A stretch of 64,000 nucleotides of DNA from Mycobacterium gordonae (GTDB lineage: Bacteria > Actinomycetota > Actinomycetes > Mycobacteriales > Mycobacteriaceae). The stretch spans positions 3,876,739 to 3,940,738 of the forward strand of contig NZ_CP070973.1 in assembly GCF_017086405.1 (NCBI RefSeq). Direction: 5' to 3'. The notes below the pieces were generated by a model. That model saw nothing but the letters and a program-made list of their open reading frames with translations, was not told the origin of the DNA and did not search any database. This document shows positions 1-8,863 of this stretch, one piece after another. Each line of letters starts with the position of its first letter. Position 1 is the first letter of the stretch. The position numbers and the translations under genes are program-made.

Positions 1-55
1 AGTACCTGTGGGCGAAAAACATTGCTGTACACCCCTTTTCACCAGCTTCACTTGT

Positions 56-1690
56 CTAACCGTTTGACATATCCGCTCTCGAGTCCATCGCTCGGGCCGC
101 ATGTACACGCAAGTCGACCTTGCGGACTTTCCCGGTCGCGGTCATCGGGAACCCGTCGACGACGTGGACGTAGCGCGGAATCTTGTAATGCGCGATCTGC
201 CCTGCACAGAATTCCCGCACCGCGTCGGCGTCCAGCGGCGTCCGGCCGGGGCGCATCATGATGCACGCGCAGACCTCTTCGCCGTACCTGTCGTCGGGTA
301 CGCCCACCACTTGGACATCCTCGACATCGGGGTGGGTGTGCAGGAAGTCCTCGATCTCCCGCGGTGACAGATTCTCCCCACCGCGAATAATCATGTCCTT
401 GATCCGCCCGGTCACCTCGCAATAGCCGTCGTCACGCATCACCGCCAGATCACCGCTATGCATCCACCCACCGTCGTCGATCACCTCACGGGTCCGCTCG
501 TCGTCGCGCCAGTACCCCAGCATCACCGAGTAGGCGCGGGTGCACAGTTCCCCGGACTGTCCTCTTGCCACGATCCGGCCGGTGCCGGGATCGACGATCT
601 TGACCTCGACGTGTGGATGCACCCGCCCGACAGTCTCAGTACGGCGCTCCAGGTCGTCGTCGACCATGGTCTGGCAGGACACCGGAGAGGTTTCGGTCAT
701 GCCGTAGGCGATCGACACCTGCGCCATGTGGAGTTCGGCGATGCAGCGCTTCATCACCGCGACGGGACAGGCGGCGCCGGCCATGATTCCCGTGCGCAGC
801 GACGACACATCGCGCTCGGCCAGGTCGGGGTGCCCGAGTAAGGCGATGAACATGGTGGGCACGCCGTATACGCCGGTGCAGCGCTCCTGCTCAATCGCCA
901 GCAACGTCGCCGCAGGATCGAAACCTGCCGCCGGGATCACCATGGTGGCGCCGTGGCTGGTACAGCCGAGGTTGCCCATCACCATGCCGAAGCAGTGGTA
1001 GAACGGCACCGGAATGCACAACCGGTCACCGGGTCCGAGCCCGATCTGCTCGGTGACGAAGAACCCGTTGTTCAGGATGTTGCGGTGTGACAGGGTGACG
1101 CCTTTGGGTGAACCCGTTGTGCCCGAGGTGTATTGGACATTGATCGGATCAGTCGGCCGCAGGCGGGCCATCCTGGCGCGCAGCCGCTCGCTGTGCGATC
1201 CGTTCGCCCGCCGGTGGAGGCGTTCCCAGTCACCGGTGCCCAGGAACACGATATCGGTCAGATCCGTTGCCTCAGAGCGTACTTCGTCAACCATGCGCCG
1301 GTAGTCCGAAGTCTTGAACGCCGAGGCCGACACCAGCAAGCGCGTGCCGGAGTGACGCAGCACGTGGGACAACTCGTGGCTGCGATACGCCGGGTTGATG
1401 GTCACCAGGATGGCCCCGATCTTGGCGGTGGCGTACTGGAGCAGCGTCCACTCCGGGCAGTTGGGTGACCAGATGCCGATCCGGTCGCCACGCTCGATGC
1501 CGCTGGCCAGCAAGGCTATTGACAGCCGGTCGATGTCGGCATCCAACTCGGCATAAGTCCAGCGCCGCCCGCTGGGCACATCGACGAGAGCCTCGATGTC
1601 GGGGTGCATTCGAGCGGTGCGCTCGAAGTTGGCACCGATGGTTTCCTCTAGCAGCGGGACGTCGACCGGGCCGGCCGCGTAGGAGTCCAC
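56..1690 (-). CDS. Acyl-CoA ligase (FadD-type, AMP-forming)
   Basis: 544-residue member of the ANL superfamily that would activate a carboxylic acid to its CoA thioester using ATP. The adenylate-binding signature YTSGTTGSPKG lies at residues 187-197, and a typical C-terminal lid with a GKVRK catalytic-lysine motif lies near the end (TATGKVRK). Length is normal for a FadD. It is the last gene of a four-gene minus-strand operon, 3 bp after the second acyl-CoA dehydrogenase, so it probably feeds that beta-oxidation set. Its overall look is of the medium-chain/FadD35-like group, but the acid it uses cannot be read from sequence. Confidence 0.9.
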   Translation of the reverse strand: MDSYAAGPVDVPLLEETIGANFERTARMHPDIEALVDVPSGRRWTYAELDADIDRLSIALLASGIERGDRIGIWSPNCPEWTLLQYATAKIGAILVTINPAYRSHELSHVLRHSGTRLLVSASAFKTSDYRRMVDEVRSEATDLTDIVFLGTGDWERLHRRANGSHSERLRARMARLRPTDPINVQYTSGTTGSPKGVTLSHRNILNNGFFVTEQIGLGPGDRLCIPVPFYHCFGMVMGNLGCTSHGATMVIPAAGFDPAATLLAIEQERCTGVYGVPTMFIALLGHPDLAERDVSSLRTGIMAGAACPVAVMKRCIAELHMAQVSIAYGMTETSPVSCQTMVDDDLERRTETVGRVHPHVEVKIVDPGTGRIVARGQSGELCTRAYSVMLGYWRDDERTREVIDDGGWMHSGDLAVMRDDGYCEVTGRIKDMIIRGGENLSPREIEDFLHTHPDVEDVQVVGVPDDRYGEEVCACIMMRPGRTPLDADAVREFCAGQIAHYKIPRYVHVVDGFPMTATGKVRKVDLRVHAARAMDSRADMSNG

Positions 1691-1693
1691 CGC

Positions 1694-2746
1694 TCAGAGA
1701 CCTGCGCGGTCGGCGAGCAGGGCGCGGTGTTGCGCGCTGCTGCCGAACAGCGCCGCGGAAGTGGTGGCACGCCGAAAGTACAGATGAAGGTCGTGCTCCC
1801 AGGTGAACGCGATACCGCCGTGGATCTGGATGGCCGCACCGGCGCACTGCACGAAGGTGTCGGCGGCCTGTGCCTTCACCAATGGCGCGGCGAGGTGCAA
1901 CTCGTCGCCGGTGGTGGCGCTCATCGCCGCGAACATCACCGCAGCGCGGGTCGCGTCGATTTCGATCAACATGTCGGCGCACGCGTGTTTGACCGCCTGG
2001 AACGATCCGATCGGCCGATCGAATTGCATTCGGTGACAGGCATAGTCGACCGCCATGTCGAGGCAGGCTTCCGCCCCACCGAGCATCTCGGCCGCCAGCA
2101 ACACCCGGGCGACGTCCAGGACCTGGTCGAGGGCTTCGGGACCGCCCGCGACCAGCGCCTCGCCGGGGGCCTCGGAGAACCGCACCCTGGCCACGGGCCG
2201 GGTCAGGTCGAACGAGGGGAGTCGCTCGATGCAGACCCCTGGCGCGGCGGCCCGCACGGCGTACAGGCTGACGTCACCCGCACGAGAGGCCGGCACGATG
2301 AACAGGTCGGCGACATGACCGTGTAACACCGGACTGCATGCGCCGGTCAGCCGGCCGTCCCCTCCGACCTCCACCACTTCCTGGCCCACAGGCGCGAAAG
2401 CCGCAACCTGTTCACCGGTGAGCAGGCCGGGCAGTAGCGCCCTGCGCTGTTCCTCGTCGCCCAGGCGCAGGATCGCTTCCGTCGCGAAGGTGTTGGACGC
2501 GTACGGAACCGGCGCCAGCACCCGACCGAGTTCGCAGAAGGCGATGGCGGTCTCGATGAGGCCGGCACCCGCGCCGCCGTACTCCGGCGGGACGTGCAGA
2601 CCGGGCAACTCCAGTTCGCTGCACAAGTTCCGCCAGAGCCTATCGTCGTGGCCGTCGGCAGAGCGCAACTGCGGCGTCCGGTCACGCAGGAAGCCGCGCA
2701 GTGAGGCGCGGAAGTCGTCGTGTTCGGTGCTGTAACGAAAATCCAT
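1694..2746 (-). CDS. Acyl-CoA dehydrogenase, short subunit (FadE28-like)
   Basis: 350-residue FAD-dependent acyl-CoA dehydrogenase. The C-terminal segment reads IQIHGGIAFTWEHDLHLYFR, with the Glu of TWEHD in the position used as catalytic base in FadE28-type subunits. It is shorter than usual and lies 1 bp after a longer, different acyl-CoA dehydrogenase gene. Such unlike neighbours in mycobacteria (for example FadE28-FadE29 of cholesterol catabolism) form alpha2beta2 heterotetramers, so I infer that these two proteins act as one enzyme making an enoyl-CoA from a cyclic or branched acyl-CoA. Confidence 0.88.
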   Translation of the reverse strand: MDFRYSTEHDDFRASLRGFLRDRTPQLRSADGHDDRLWRNLCSELELPGLHVPPEYGGAGAGLIETAIAFCELGRVLAPVPYASNTFATEAILRLGDEEQRRALLPGLLTGEQVAAFAPVGQEVVEVGGDGRLTGACSPVLHGHVADLFIVPASRAGDVSLYAVRAAAPGVCIERLPSFDLTRPVARVRFSEAPGEALVAGGPEALDQVLDVARVLLAAEMLGGAEACLDMAVDYACHRMQFDRPIGSFQAVKHACADMLIEIDATRAAVMFAAMSATTGDELHLAAPLVKAQAADTFVQCAGAAIQIHGGIAFTWEHDLHLYFRRATTSAALFGSSAQHRALLADRAGL

Positions 2747-2747
2747 G

Positions 2748-3989
2748 TCAGATCTTCACTTCGCGCCGAGGGTCCTGGCGGGGTTCCCTCGGGAGACCCA
2801 GCAACTGCTCCCCGATGACGTTGCGCTGGATCTGGGAGCTGCCGGCATAGATGGTGGCGGCGCGCGCGTAGAGCAACTCGTCCAGCCAGCACGCGGCCGA
2901 GTTGGGTGTGCCGACCGCGGGCACGATCAGCGCTGCGCCGTTACCGGCACCCTGACCACCTAGCGCCTCCAGGCTCAGGATCTCGATCGCGAGCTCGGTA
3001 TAGCGTTGGAAGAACTCGCTCCACACGACCTTGCTGATCGCGGCCTCGGGGCCGGGTCGGTGTCCGGCGATCAGCGCGGTCAGACCGCGGTAACCCTGGT
3101 AGCGCATGATTTGGACCCGCGAATAACACCACGCCAAAGCATCGCGGATCAACGGATTTCCATGCATCCCACGGTCTCGGGCGAGTTCGCACAGCCGGTC
3201 GAGTTCACGCCCGAAGTTGATGGCGGCGGTAGTGACCTGTGAGGCGCGCTCGAACCCGAGCAGCGTCATCGCCACCCGCCAGCCATCGCCGACCTGCCCG
3301 ATCACGTTGGCGGCCGGAGTGCGGGCACCGGTCAGGAACACCTCGCTGAATGACGCATGTCCGGCCGCGTTGACGATCGGGCGAACCACGACACCGGGCT
3401 GGTCCATCGGCACCAGGAGCATGGACAGGCCGGCGTGCTTGGGCCCATCGGGATCCGTGCGCGCCAGCACGAAGATCCAATTCGCGGTGGGCCCCGCCGA
3501 GGTCCAGATCTTCTGGCCGGTGAGCGTCCACTCGCCACCGTCGAGCACCGCCCTGGTTCGCACGGAAGCCAGGTCCGAGCCCGCCTCCGGCTCGGAAAAG
3601 CCTTGGCACCAACGGTCCTCACCGCTGAGAATGCGTGGCAGGTAATGCGCCTTCTGCTCTTCGGAGCCCAAAGCAATCAGGGTGTTGCCCAGCAACTGGA
3701 TTCCCAGCAGATCGTTCTCCAGCCCCTCCGGCGCGCCCGCACGGGCGAACTCCTCGTCGAGGACGGCCTGCGAGATCGCGGAGAGACCCGCGCCGCCATA
3801 CTCTTTAGGCCAGGAGACAGCGACCAGGCCATTGTCCGCCAGCAACTGCCGCCACTGCCGCGCAAACTCATCCCGTGCCGTCGGCGCCAGGGCACCCGGA
3901 CCCGACCAACCGGCGGGCAGGTGCTCGCGCAGGAAACCGCGGATCCGTTCGCGGAAGGCTTCGGCTTCCGGCGGATAGGTGATATCCAT
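2748..3989 (-). CDS. Acyl-CoA dehydrogenase, long subunit (FadE29-like)
   Basis: 413-residue acyl-CoA dehydrogenase with the mid-domain FAD signature CQGFSEPEAGSD and the C-terminal YAGSSQIQRNVIGE signature of the family. It starts 12 bp after the enoyl-CoA hydratase stop and is followed after 1 bp by the shorter dehydrogenase, suggesting translational coupling and a heteromeric enzyme. Probable role: alpha,beta-desaturation of the acyl-CoA formed by the ligase of the same operon. Confidence 0.9.
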   Translation of the reverse strand: MDITYPPEAEAFRERIRGFLREHLPAGWSGPGALAPTARDEFARQWRQLLADNGLVAVSWPKEYGGAGLSAISQAVLDEEFARAGAPEGLENDLLGIQLLGNTLIALGSEEQKAHYLPRILSGEDRWCQGFSEPEAGSDLASVRTRAVLDGGEWTLTGQKIWTSAGPTANWIFVLARTDPDGPKHAGLSMLLVPMDQPGVVVRPIVNAAGHASFSEVFLTGARTPAANVIGQVGDGWRVAMTLLGFERASQVTTAAINFGRELDRLCELARDRGMHGNPLIRDALAWCYSRVQIMRYQGYRGLTALIAGHRPGPEAAISKVVWSEFFQRYTELAIEILSLEALGGQGAGNGAALIVPAVGTPNSAACWLDELLYARAATIYAGSSQIQRNVIGEQLLGLPREPRQDPRREVKI

Positions 3990-4001
3990 CGGCGGTCTAC
4001 C

Positions 4002-4952
4002 TCAAGGGCGGTTCTTGGCCGCAGGCAGAATCTCCGGCGCGGCGCGCCAGTCGTCGAGCCCGTATTCGACGGTGCCGTAGGACAGCTTTCCGCCCGTGAC
4101 TTCGCCCCAATAGGCGTGATTGAGCTGATGGATCTTGAAGCAACCGTCGAGCGCGGTAGAGAAACCCATCGCATCGACGGTCTGGTTCACCGACTCCTTG
4201 ATCAGCAGTGCGGCCATGGTGGGCACTTTCGCGATCCTGCGTGCGAATTCAATTGTGCTGCCGACCAACTCGTCGGGCGGGAAGACCTTGGAGACCATCC
4301 CGAGCACGTGCGCCTCATCCGCGCCGATGGAGTCGCCGGTGAGTAGCAGTTCCTTGGCCTTGCGGGGTCCGAATTCCCACGGATGACCGAAGTACTCCAC
4401 ACCGCACATGCCCAACCGCGTGCCCACCACGTCGGCAAACACCGTGTCCTGACTCGCGACGATGAGATCGCAGCACCAGGCCAGCATCAGGCCCGCCGAC
4501 AACACCGTCCCGTGCACCTGGGCGACGGTGATCTTGCGTAGATCTCGCCATCTTTTGGTGTTGTGAAAGTAGTAGTGCCACTCCTGCCGGTTACGGGACT
4601 CCACCCCGCCGTAGGTGCCACCGTTGCACTGGTAGGTGGGGTGCTGGTCAGGCCCAGGCGTGCGCTCGCGCACGTCGTCGGACGAGCCCAGGTCGTGTCC
4701 GGCCGAGAACGCGGGACCGTCGCCCCGCAGAATCACGACCCGCACCCTGTCGTCGGTTTCGGCGAGTTCGAAAGCGACCCCCAACTCCACGAGCAGCCCG
4801 CGGGTCTGCGCGTTGCGCTGCTTCGGACGGTCGAGTGTGATGATCGCGATCAGCCCATCGTCAATCGTCTCGTAGCGGATGAATCGGAAGTCTCGCGCGG
4901 GACGTTCCCCATTGGACCGGTGATCCACCGGACCGACCCCGGTGACACTCAT
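4002..4952 (-). CDS. Enoyl-CoA hydratase/isomerase (crotonase family)
   Basis: 316-residue crotonase. The oxyanion-hole regions are visible as GPAFSAGHDLGSSD and VHGTVLSAGLMLAWCCDL. I chose the ATG at 4952 because an AAGGAG Shine-Dalgarno sits 7 bp upstream; a frame-open extension to 5060 runs through the conserved promoter element (see 4981-5114) and is rejected as coding. It is the first gene of the minus-strand beta-oxidation operon and diverges from the luciferase-like monooxygenase. It would hydrate the enoyl-CoA made by the adjacent dehydrogenase pair, although isomerase or hydrolase activity is possible in this family. Confidence 0.9.
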   Translation of the reverse strand: MSVTGVGPVDHRSNGERPARDFRFIRYETIDDGLIAIITLDRPKQRNAQTRGLLVELGVAFELAETDDRVRVVILRGDGPAFSAGHDLGSSDDVRERTPGPDQHPTYQCNGGTYGGVESRNRQEWHYYFHNTKRWRDLRKITVAQVHGTVLSAGLMLAWCCDLIVASQDTVFADVVGTRLGMCGVEYFGHPWEFGPRKAKELLLTGDSIGADEAHVLGMVSKVFPPDELVGSTIEFARRIAKVPTMAALLIKESVNQTVDAMGFSTALDGCFKIHQLNHAYWGEVTGGKLSYGTVEYGLDDWRAAPEILPAAKNRP

Positions 4953-4980
4953 GGCGACTCCTTGCTGCTGACGGCGCGCA

Positions 4981-5114
4981 GAACGGGTGACCTGTGCGAG
5001 GTTACGCGGGCGGTCACCATTATGTCCATAGCCGATACGCGTCATTGCCGTGCTCTCCATGGAGAATTACCAAGCAAGAAGCATCTTGTGTACAACGAAG
5101 TATCTTGCTAGTAC
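4981..5114 (-). promoter_or_regulatory. Conserved promoter/operator element, copy C
   Basis: Read on the minus strand, this 134 bp stretch aligns without net gaps to 27536-27669 in front of the mce operon, and in part to 14445-14540. Shared blocks are TACTAGCnAGATAC at the upstream end and, with identical offset of 74 bp, GCGTATCGnCTATGGACAT followed by ATGGTG; CATAAT inside the second block could be a -10 box. The similarity continues past this point (cCGCGTAaCCTCGC...GTCACCC). It lies directly upstream of the enoyl-CoA hydratase operon. Differences fall at all codon positions, so DNA rather than peptide is conserved. Confidence 0.65.
5075..5107. promoter_or_regulatory. Paired operator-like inverted repeats
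   Basis: CAAGA-AGCA-TCTTG at 5075-5088 is a perfect 5 bp inverted repeat, and GAAGTATCTTG at 5097-5107 repeats GAAGCATCTTG (5078-5088) with a 19 bp period. Each carries AAGnnnCTT. They sit in the divergent promoter between the beta-oxidation operon and the monooxygenase operon, as expected for two helical-face operator sites of a TetR-type repressor. The cognate regulator is unknown; the tandem TetR protein at 12738-13949 is the nearest candidate. Confidence 0.45.
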
Positions 5115-5192
5115 TGTGTTATACCTAGAGACGAGGCAACCGCAGCGCGCCGGAATCCCGGCCCGGCTACACACGAACAAGAAGGGTGAACG

Positions 5193-6302
5193 ATGGAGAT
5201 CGGAATCTTCCTCATGCCGGCCCATCCACCGGAGCGCACTCTGTACGACGCGACCCAGTGGGATCTGGACATCATCGAACTGGCCGATCAGCTCGGGTAC
5301 GTCGAAGCCTGGGTCGGCGAACACTTCACCGTGCCGTGGGAGCCGATCTGCGCCCCCGATCTGCTGCTGGCCCAGGCGTTGTTACGGACCAAAAACATCA
5401 AACTCGCACCCGGGGCCCACCTGTTGCCGTATCACCACCCGGTGGAATTGGCCCACCGGGTGGCCTATTTCGACCATCTCGCCCAGGGTCGCTTCATGCT
5501 GGGCGTGGGCGCCAGCGGCATCCCCGGCGACTGGGCGTTGTACGACGTCGACGGCAAAAACGGCGAGCACCGCGAGATGACGCGGGAGGCGCTGGAGATC
5601 ATGTTGCGCATCTGGACCGAGGACGAGCCCTGGGAGCATCGCGGAAAGTACTGGAACGCCAACGGAATTGCACCCATGTTCGAGGGATTGATGAAACGGC
5701 ACATCAAGCCGTTCCAGAGTCCGCACCCGCCGATCGGTGTCACCGGGTTCAGCGCAGGCTCCGAGACGCTCAAGCTTGCCGGCGAACGCGGTTACCTGCC
5801 AATGAGTTTGGACCTCAACACCGAATATGTGGCTACACATTGGGACGCAGTGCTAGAGGGGGCCGAGCGCAGCGGCCGTACCCCGGATCGTCGCGATTGG
5901 CGGCTGGTGCGGGAGGTGCTGGTGGCCGAGACCGATGAGCAGGCGTTCCGTTATGCCGTCGACGGCGCGATGGGCCGGGCCATGCGCGAGTACACGCTGC
6001 CGACGTTCCGGATGTTCGGTATGACCAAGTTCTACAAACACCATCCGTCGGTGGCCGACGATGATGTGACCGCCGAGTACCTCGCGGAGAACACCTTCGT
6101 GGTCGGTTCGGTGGACACGGTGGTCGACAAACTCGAAGCCACCTACGACCAGGTCGGCGGCTTCGGGCACCTGCTGGTACTGGGATTCGACTACCGGGAG
6201 AACCCCGGGCCGTGGAAAGAGTCGCTACGCCTGCTCGCCGAGGAGGTCATGCCGAGACTCAACGCCCGCATCGCGAAGAAGCCTGTGGCCCTGGTCGTCT
6301 AG
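5193..6302 (+). CDS. Luciferase-like (LLM) flavin-dependent monooxygenase
   Basis: 369 residues of the bacterial luciferase-like/F420-FMN monooxygenase superfamily (TIM barrel). Recognisable family segments are the N-terminal strand MEIGIFLMPAHPP, WVGEHFTVPWEP, GAHLLPYHHPVELAHRVA and LAQGRFMLGVGASGIPGDW. The ATG follows AAGAAGGGTGAACG. It opens a plus-strand operon that also encodes a flavin reductase, which fits a two-component FMN monooxygenase performing hydroxylation, epoxidation or Baeyer-Villiger chemistry (limonene monooxygenase-like). The substrate is unknown. Confidence 0.88.
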   Translation: MEIGIFLMPAHPPERTLYDATQWDLDIIELADQLGYVEAWVGEHFTVPWEPICAPDLLLAQALLRTKNIKLAPGAHLLPYHHPVELAHRVAYFDHLAQGRFMLGVGASGIPGDWALYDVDGKNGEHREMTREALEIMLRIWTEDEPWEHRGKYWNANGIAPMFEGLMKRHIKPFQSPHPPIGVTGFSAGSETLKLAGERGYLPMSLDLNTEYVATHWDAVLEGAERSGRTPDRRDWRLVREVLVAETDEQAFRYAVDGAMGRAMREYTLPTFRMFGMTKFYKHHPSVADDDVTAEYLAENTFVVGSVDTVVDKLEATYDQVGGFGHLLVLGFDYRENPGPWKESLRLLAEEVMPRLNARIAKKPVALVV

Positions 6303-6325
6303 CACAATCGAGGAAGGGCACCGCC

Positions 6326-8836
6326 ATGTCGGTTCGCCACGTCACCGTCGGCTATTCGGACGGAACCACCAGGACGATGCCGGTGCGGCCGGACCAGTCC
6401 ATGCTGGATGCCGCCGAAGAGCACGGCGTCGCCATCGTCAACGAATGTCAGAGCGGCATCTGCGGAACCTGCGTGGCCAGCTGCGTCTCCGGCACCTACG
6501 ACATGGGTCGCACCGAGGGACTGTCCGACGTGGAGCGCTCGGCGCGAAAGGTGCTGACCTGCCAGACCTTCGCCACGTCGGACTGTCGCATCGAATTGCA
6601 GTACCCGGCCGACGACAACGCCGCGCTACTGGTCTCGGGTGACGGTGTCGTCACCGGTGTCGACCTGGTCTCGCCGAGTACGGCCATCCTGCGGGTCGAC
6701 GTTTCGGGTTTCGGCGCCGCGCTGCGGTACAAGGCCGGCCAGTTTGCGCAGTTGCAGGTGCCCGGCACCGACACCTGGCGCAACTACTCCTACGCCCATC
6801 CCGACGGCCGCACCGAACTCGAATTCATCATCCGGCTGCTGCCCGACGGTGTGATGTCGAACTACCTTCGCGATCGGGCGAAGCCAGGCGACCGAATCGC
6901 CATGCGCTGCAGCAAGGGCAGCTTCTATCTGCGTCCGATCGTGCGACCGGTCATCCTGGTCGCCGGCGGCACCGGCTTGTCGGCGATCCTGGCGATGGCC
7001 GACAGCCTGGACGCCGACACCAGCCAGCCCGTCTATCTGCTCTACGGCGTGACGTCCGCCGAGGACCTGTGCAAGCTCGACGAGCTCACGGCGTTGCGCC
7101 GCCGGATCGCCGGGCTCGAACTACACGTCATCGTGACGAACGCAGACACATCCTGGGATGGGCGCACCGGGCTGGTCACCGATCTGCTCGACGAGCGGAT
7201 GCTGGCCGGCGGTGACGCCGACGTGTACCTGTGCGGTCCCGCAGCGATGGTCGAGTCCACCCGGAAATGGTTGGACAACAACGGTTTTCAACGGGTGGGC
7301 CTGTACTACGAGAAGTTCGTCCCCAGCGGCGCCGCGTGCCGGCGCGCCCCGGCACGCGTCGACTACACCGGGATGGACATCGGCGAGGTACGCCGGCGCG
7401 GCCGCGGTACCGCCGTCGTCATCGGCGGCAGCATCGCCGGCATCGCCGCGGCCAAGGTGTGCAGCGAAACGTTCGAGCGCGTCGTCGTGCTCGAGAAGGA
7501 CGACCCACACCGCCGGCGCGAGGGCAGGCCCGGTGCCGCCCAGGGCTGGCATCTGCACCACCTGCTCACCGCCGGGCAGATCGAACTGGAGCGCTTCTTT
7601 CCCGGCATCGTCGACGACATGGTCCGCGAGGGCGCGTTCAAGGTCGACATGGCCGCCCAGTACCGGATCCGGTTGGGCGGTGCGTGGAAGAAGCCGGGGA
7701 CGAGCGACATCGAGATCGTCTGCGCTGGAAGGCCGCTACTCGAATGGTGCGTGCGTCGCCGACTTGACGACGAACCGCGCATCGAGTTCCGATACGAGTC
7801 GGAGGTCACCGACCTGGTTTTCGACCGGGACGACAATGCCGTCATCGGGGTTGCCGTCGGGCCCGAAGCCGAGGTGATACCCGCCGAGTTCGTCGTCGAC
7901 GCCTCCGGCAAGAACACCCGGGTCCCGGAGTTCCTGGACCGCATCGGCATCGGCGCGCCGGAAGTGGAGCAGGACATCATCAACTGCTTCTACTCGACGA
8001 TGCAGCACCACGTTCCGCCCGAGCGTCAATGGCACGACAAGGTTATGGTCATCTGTTACGCGTACCGTCCGTTCGAGGACACCTACGCCGCGCAGTACTA
8101 CCTCGACAGCTCGCGCACCGTATTGTCCACCTCGCTGGTGGCATACAACTGCTATTCACCGCCGCGGACAGCCAAGGAGTTCCGTGAATTCGCCGATCTG
8201 ATGCCCTCACCGGTGGTGGGGGAGAACATCGACGGCCTGGAACCGGCGTCACCGATCTACAACTTCCGGTATCCGAACATGCTGCGGCTGCACTACGAGA
8301 AGAAGCGCAATCTGCCGCGTGCCCTGCTGGCCGTCGGTGACGCCTACACCAGCGCCGACCCGGTGTCGGGTCTGGGAATGAGTTTGGCGCTCAAAGAAGT
8401 TCGGGAGATGCAGCTGCTGCTGGCCAGGTACGGTCCCGCGCACCGAGACCTGCCTCGCCGCTATTACCGGTCGATCGCCAAGATGGCCGACACGGCCTGG
8501 TTCGTCATCCGCGAACAGAACTTGCGGTTCAACTGGATCAAGGACGTGGACCGGAAACGTCCGTTCTACTTCGGGGTGCTCACCTGGTACATGGATCGCC
8601 TGCTGGAGTTGGTGCACGACGACCTGGACGCCTACCGCGAGTTCCTGGCCGTGGTCCATCTCGTCAAACCGCCCCTGGCGCTGATGAAACCCGGGATCGC
8701 CGGCCGCGTCATCGGCAAGTGGGCACGGACCCGGCTGTCCGGGCAGAAGACCCTGATCGCCCGCAACTACGAAAATCGCGTGATACCCGCGCAGCCCGCG
8801 AACGAACTGGTAAGCGCAGGCGTCGACCGGCACTAG
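6326..8836 (+). CDS. Ferredoxin / flavin reductase / FAD-monooxygenase triple fusion
   Basis: 836 residues. Residues 1-95 are a plant-type 2Fe-2S ferredoxin with C41, C46, C49 and C79. Residues 105-335 are a BenC-like FAD/NAD(P)H reductase with RNYS (152-155), GGTG (214-217) and CGP (303-305). From residue 362 a second flavoprotein begins, with a GGSIAG dinucleotide motif (367-372) and GDAYTSADPVSGLGMS (near 671-686), typical of PHBH/squalene-epoxidase-like FAD enzymes. The ATG at 6326 follows GAGGAAGG; an upstream in-frame extension into the previous gene is rejected. The protein probably self-delivers electrons to an oxygenase or reductase module, or to another operon member. The architecture is unusual. 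Confidence 0.85.
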   Translation: MSVRHVTVGYSDGTTRTMPVRPDQSMLDAAEEHGVAIVNECQSGICGTCVASCVSGTYDMGRTEGLSDVERSARKVLTCQTFATSDCRIELQYPADDNAALLVSGDGVVTGVDLVSPSTAILRVDVSGFGAALRYKAGQFAQLQVPGTDTWRNYSYAHPDGRTELEFIIRLLPDGVMSNYLRDRAKPGDRIAMRCSKGSFYLRPIVRPVILVAGGTGLSAILAMADSLDADTSQPVYLLYGVTSAEDLCKLDELTALRRRIAGLELHVIVTNADTSWDGRTGLVTDLLDERMLAGGDADVYLCGPAAMVESTRKWLDNNGFQRVGLYYEKFVPSGAACRRAPARVDYTGMDIGEVRRRGRGTAVVIGGSIAGIAAAKVCSETFERVVVLEKDDPHRRREGRPGAAQGWHLHHLLTAGQIELERFFPGIVDDMVREGAFKVDMAAQYRIRLGGAWKKPGTSDIEIVCAGRPLLEWCVRRRLDDEPRIEFRYESEVTDLVFDRDDNAVIGVAVGPEAEVIPAEFVVDASGKNTRVPEFLDRIGIGAPEVEQDIINCFYSTMQHHVPPERQWHDKVMVICYAYRPFEDTYAAQYYLDSSRTVLSTSLVAYNCYSPPRTAKEFREFADLMPSPVVGENIDGLEPASPIYNFRYPNMLRLHYEKKRNLPRALLAVGDAYTSADPVSGLGMSLALKEVREMQLLLARYGPAHRDLPRRYYRSIAKMADTAWFVIREQNLRFNWIKDVDRKRPFYFGVLTWYMDRLLELVHDDLDAYREFLAVVHLVKPPLALMKPGIAGRVIGKWARTRLSGQKTLIARNYENRVIPAQPANELVSAGVDRH

Positions 8837-8863
8837 AAGACCGGCATTAGAAGAAAGGCCACC

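Noticed and set aside
1..55. A gene end or terminator downstream of the acyl-CoA ligase
   Set aside because: No hairpin followed by T residues and no coding match can be seen in this short stretch.
4953..5060. N-terminal extension of the enoyl-CoA hydratase, with a peptide similar to one encoded before the mce operon
   Set aside because: Differences between the two copies are not concentrated at third codon positions, and the strong Shine-Dalgarno is at 4952. DNA conservation is the simpler reading.
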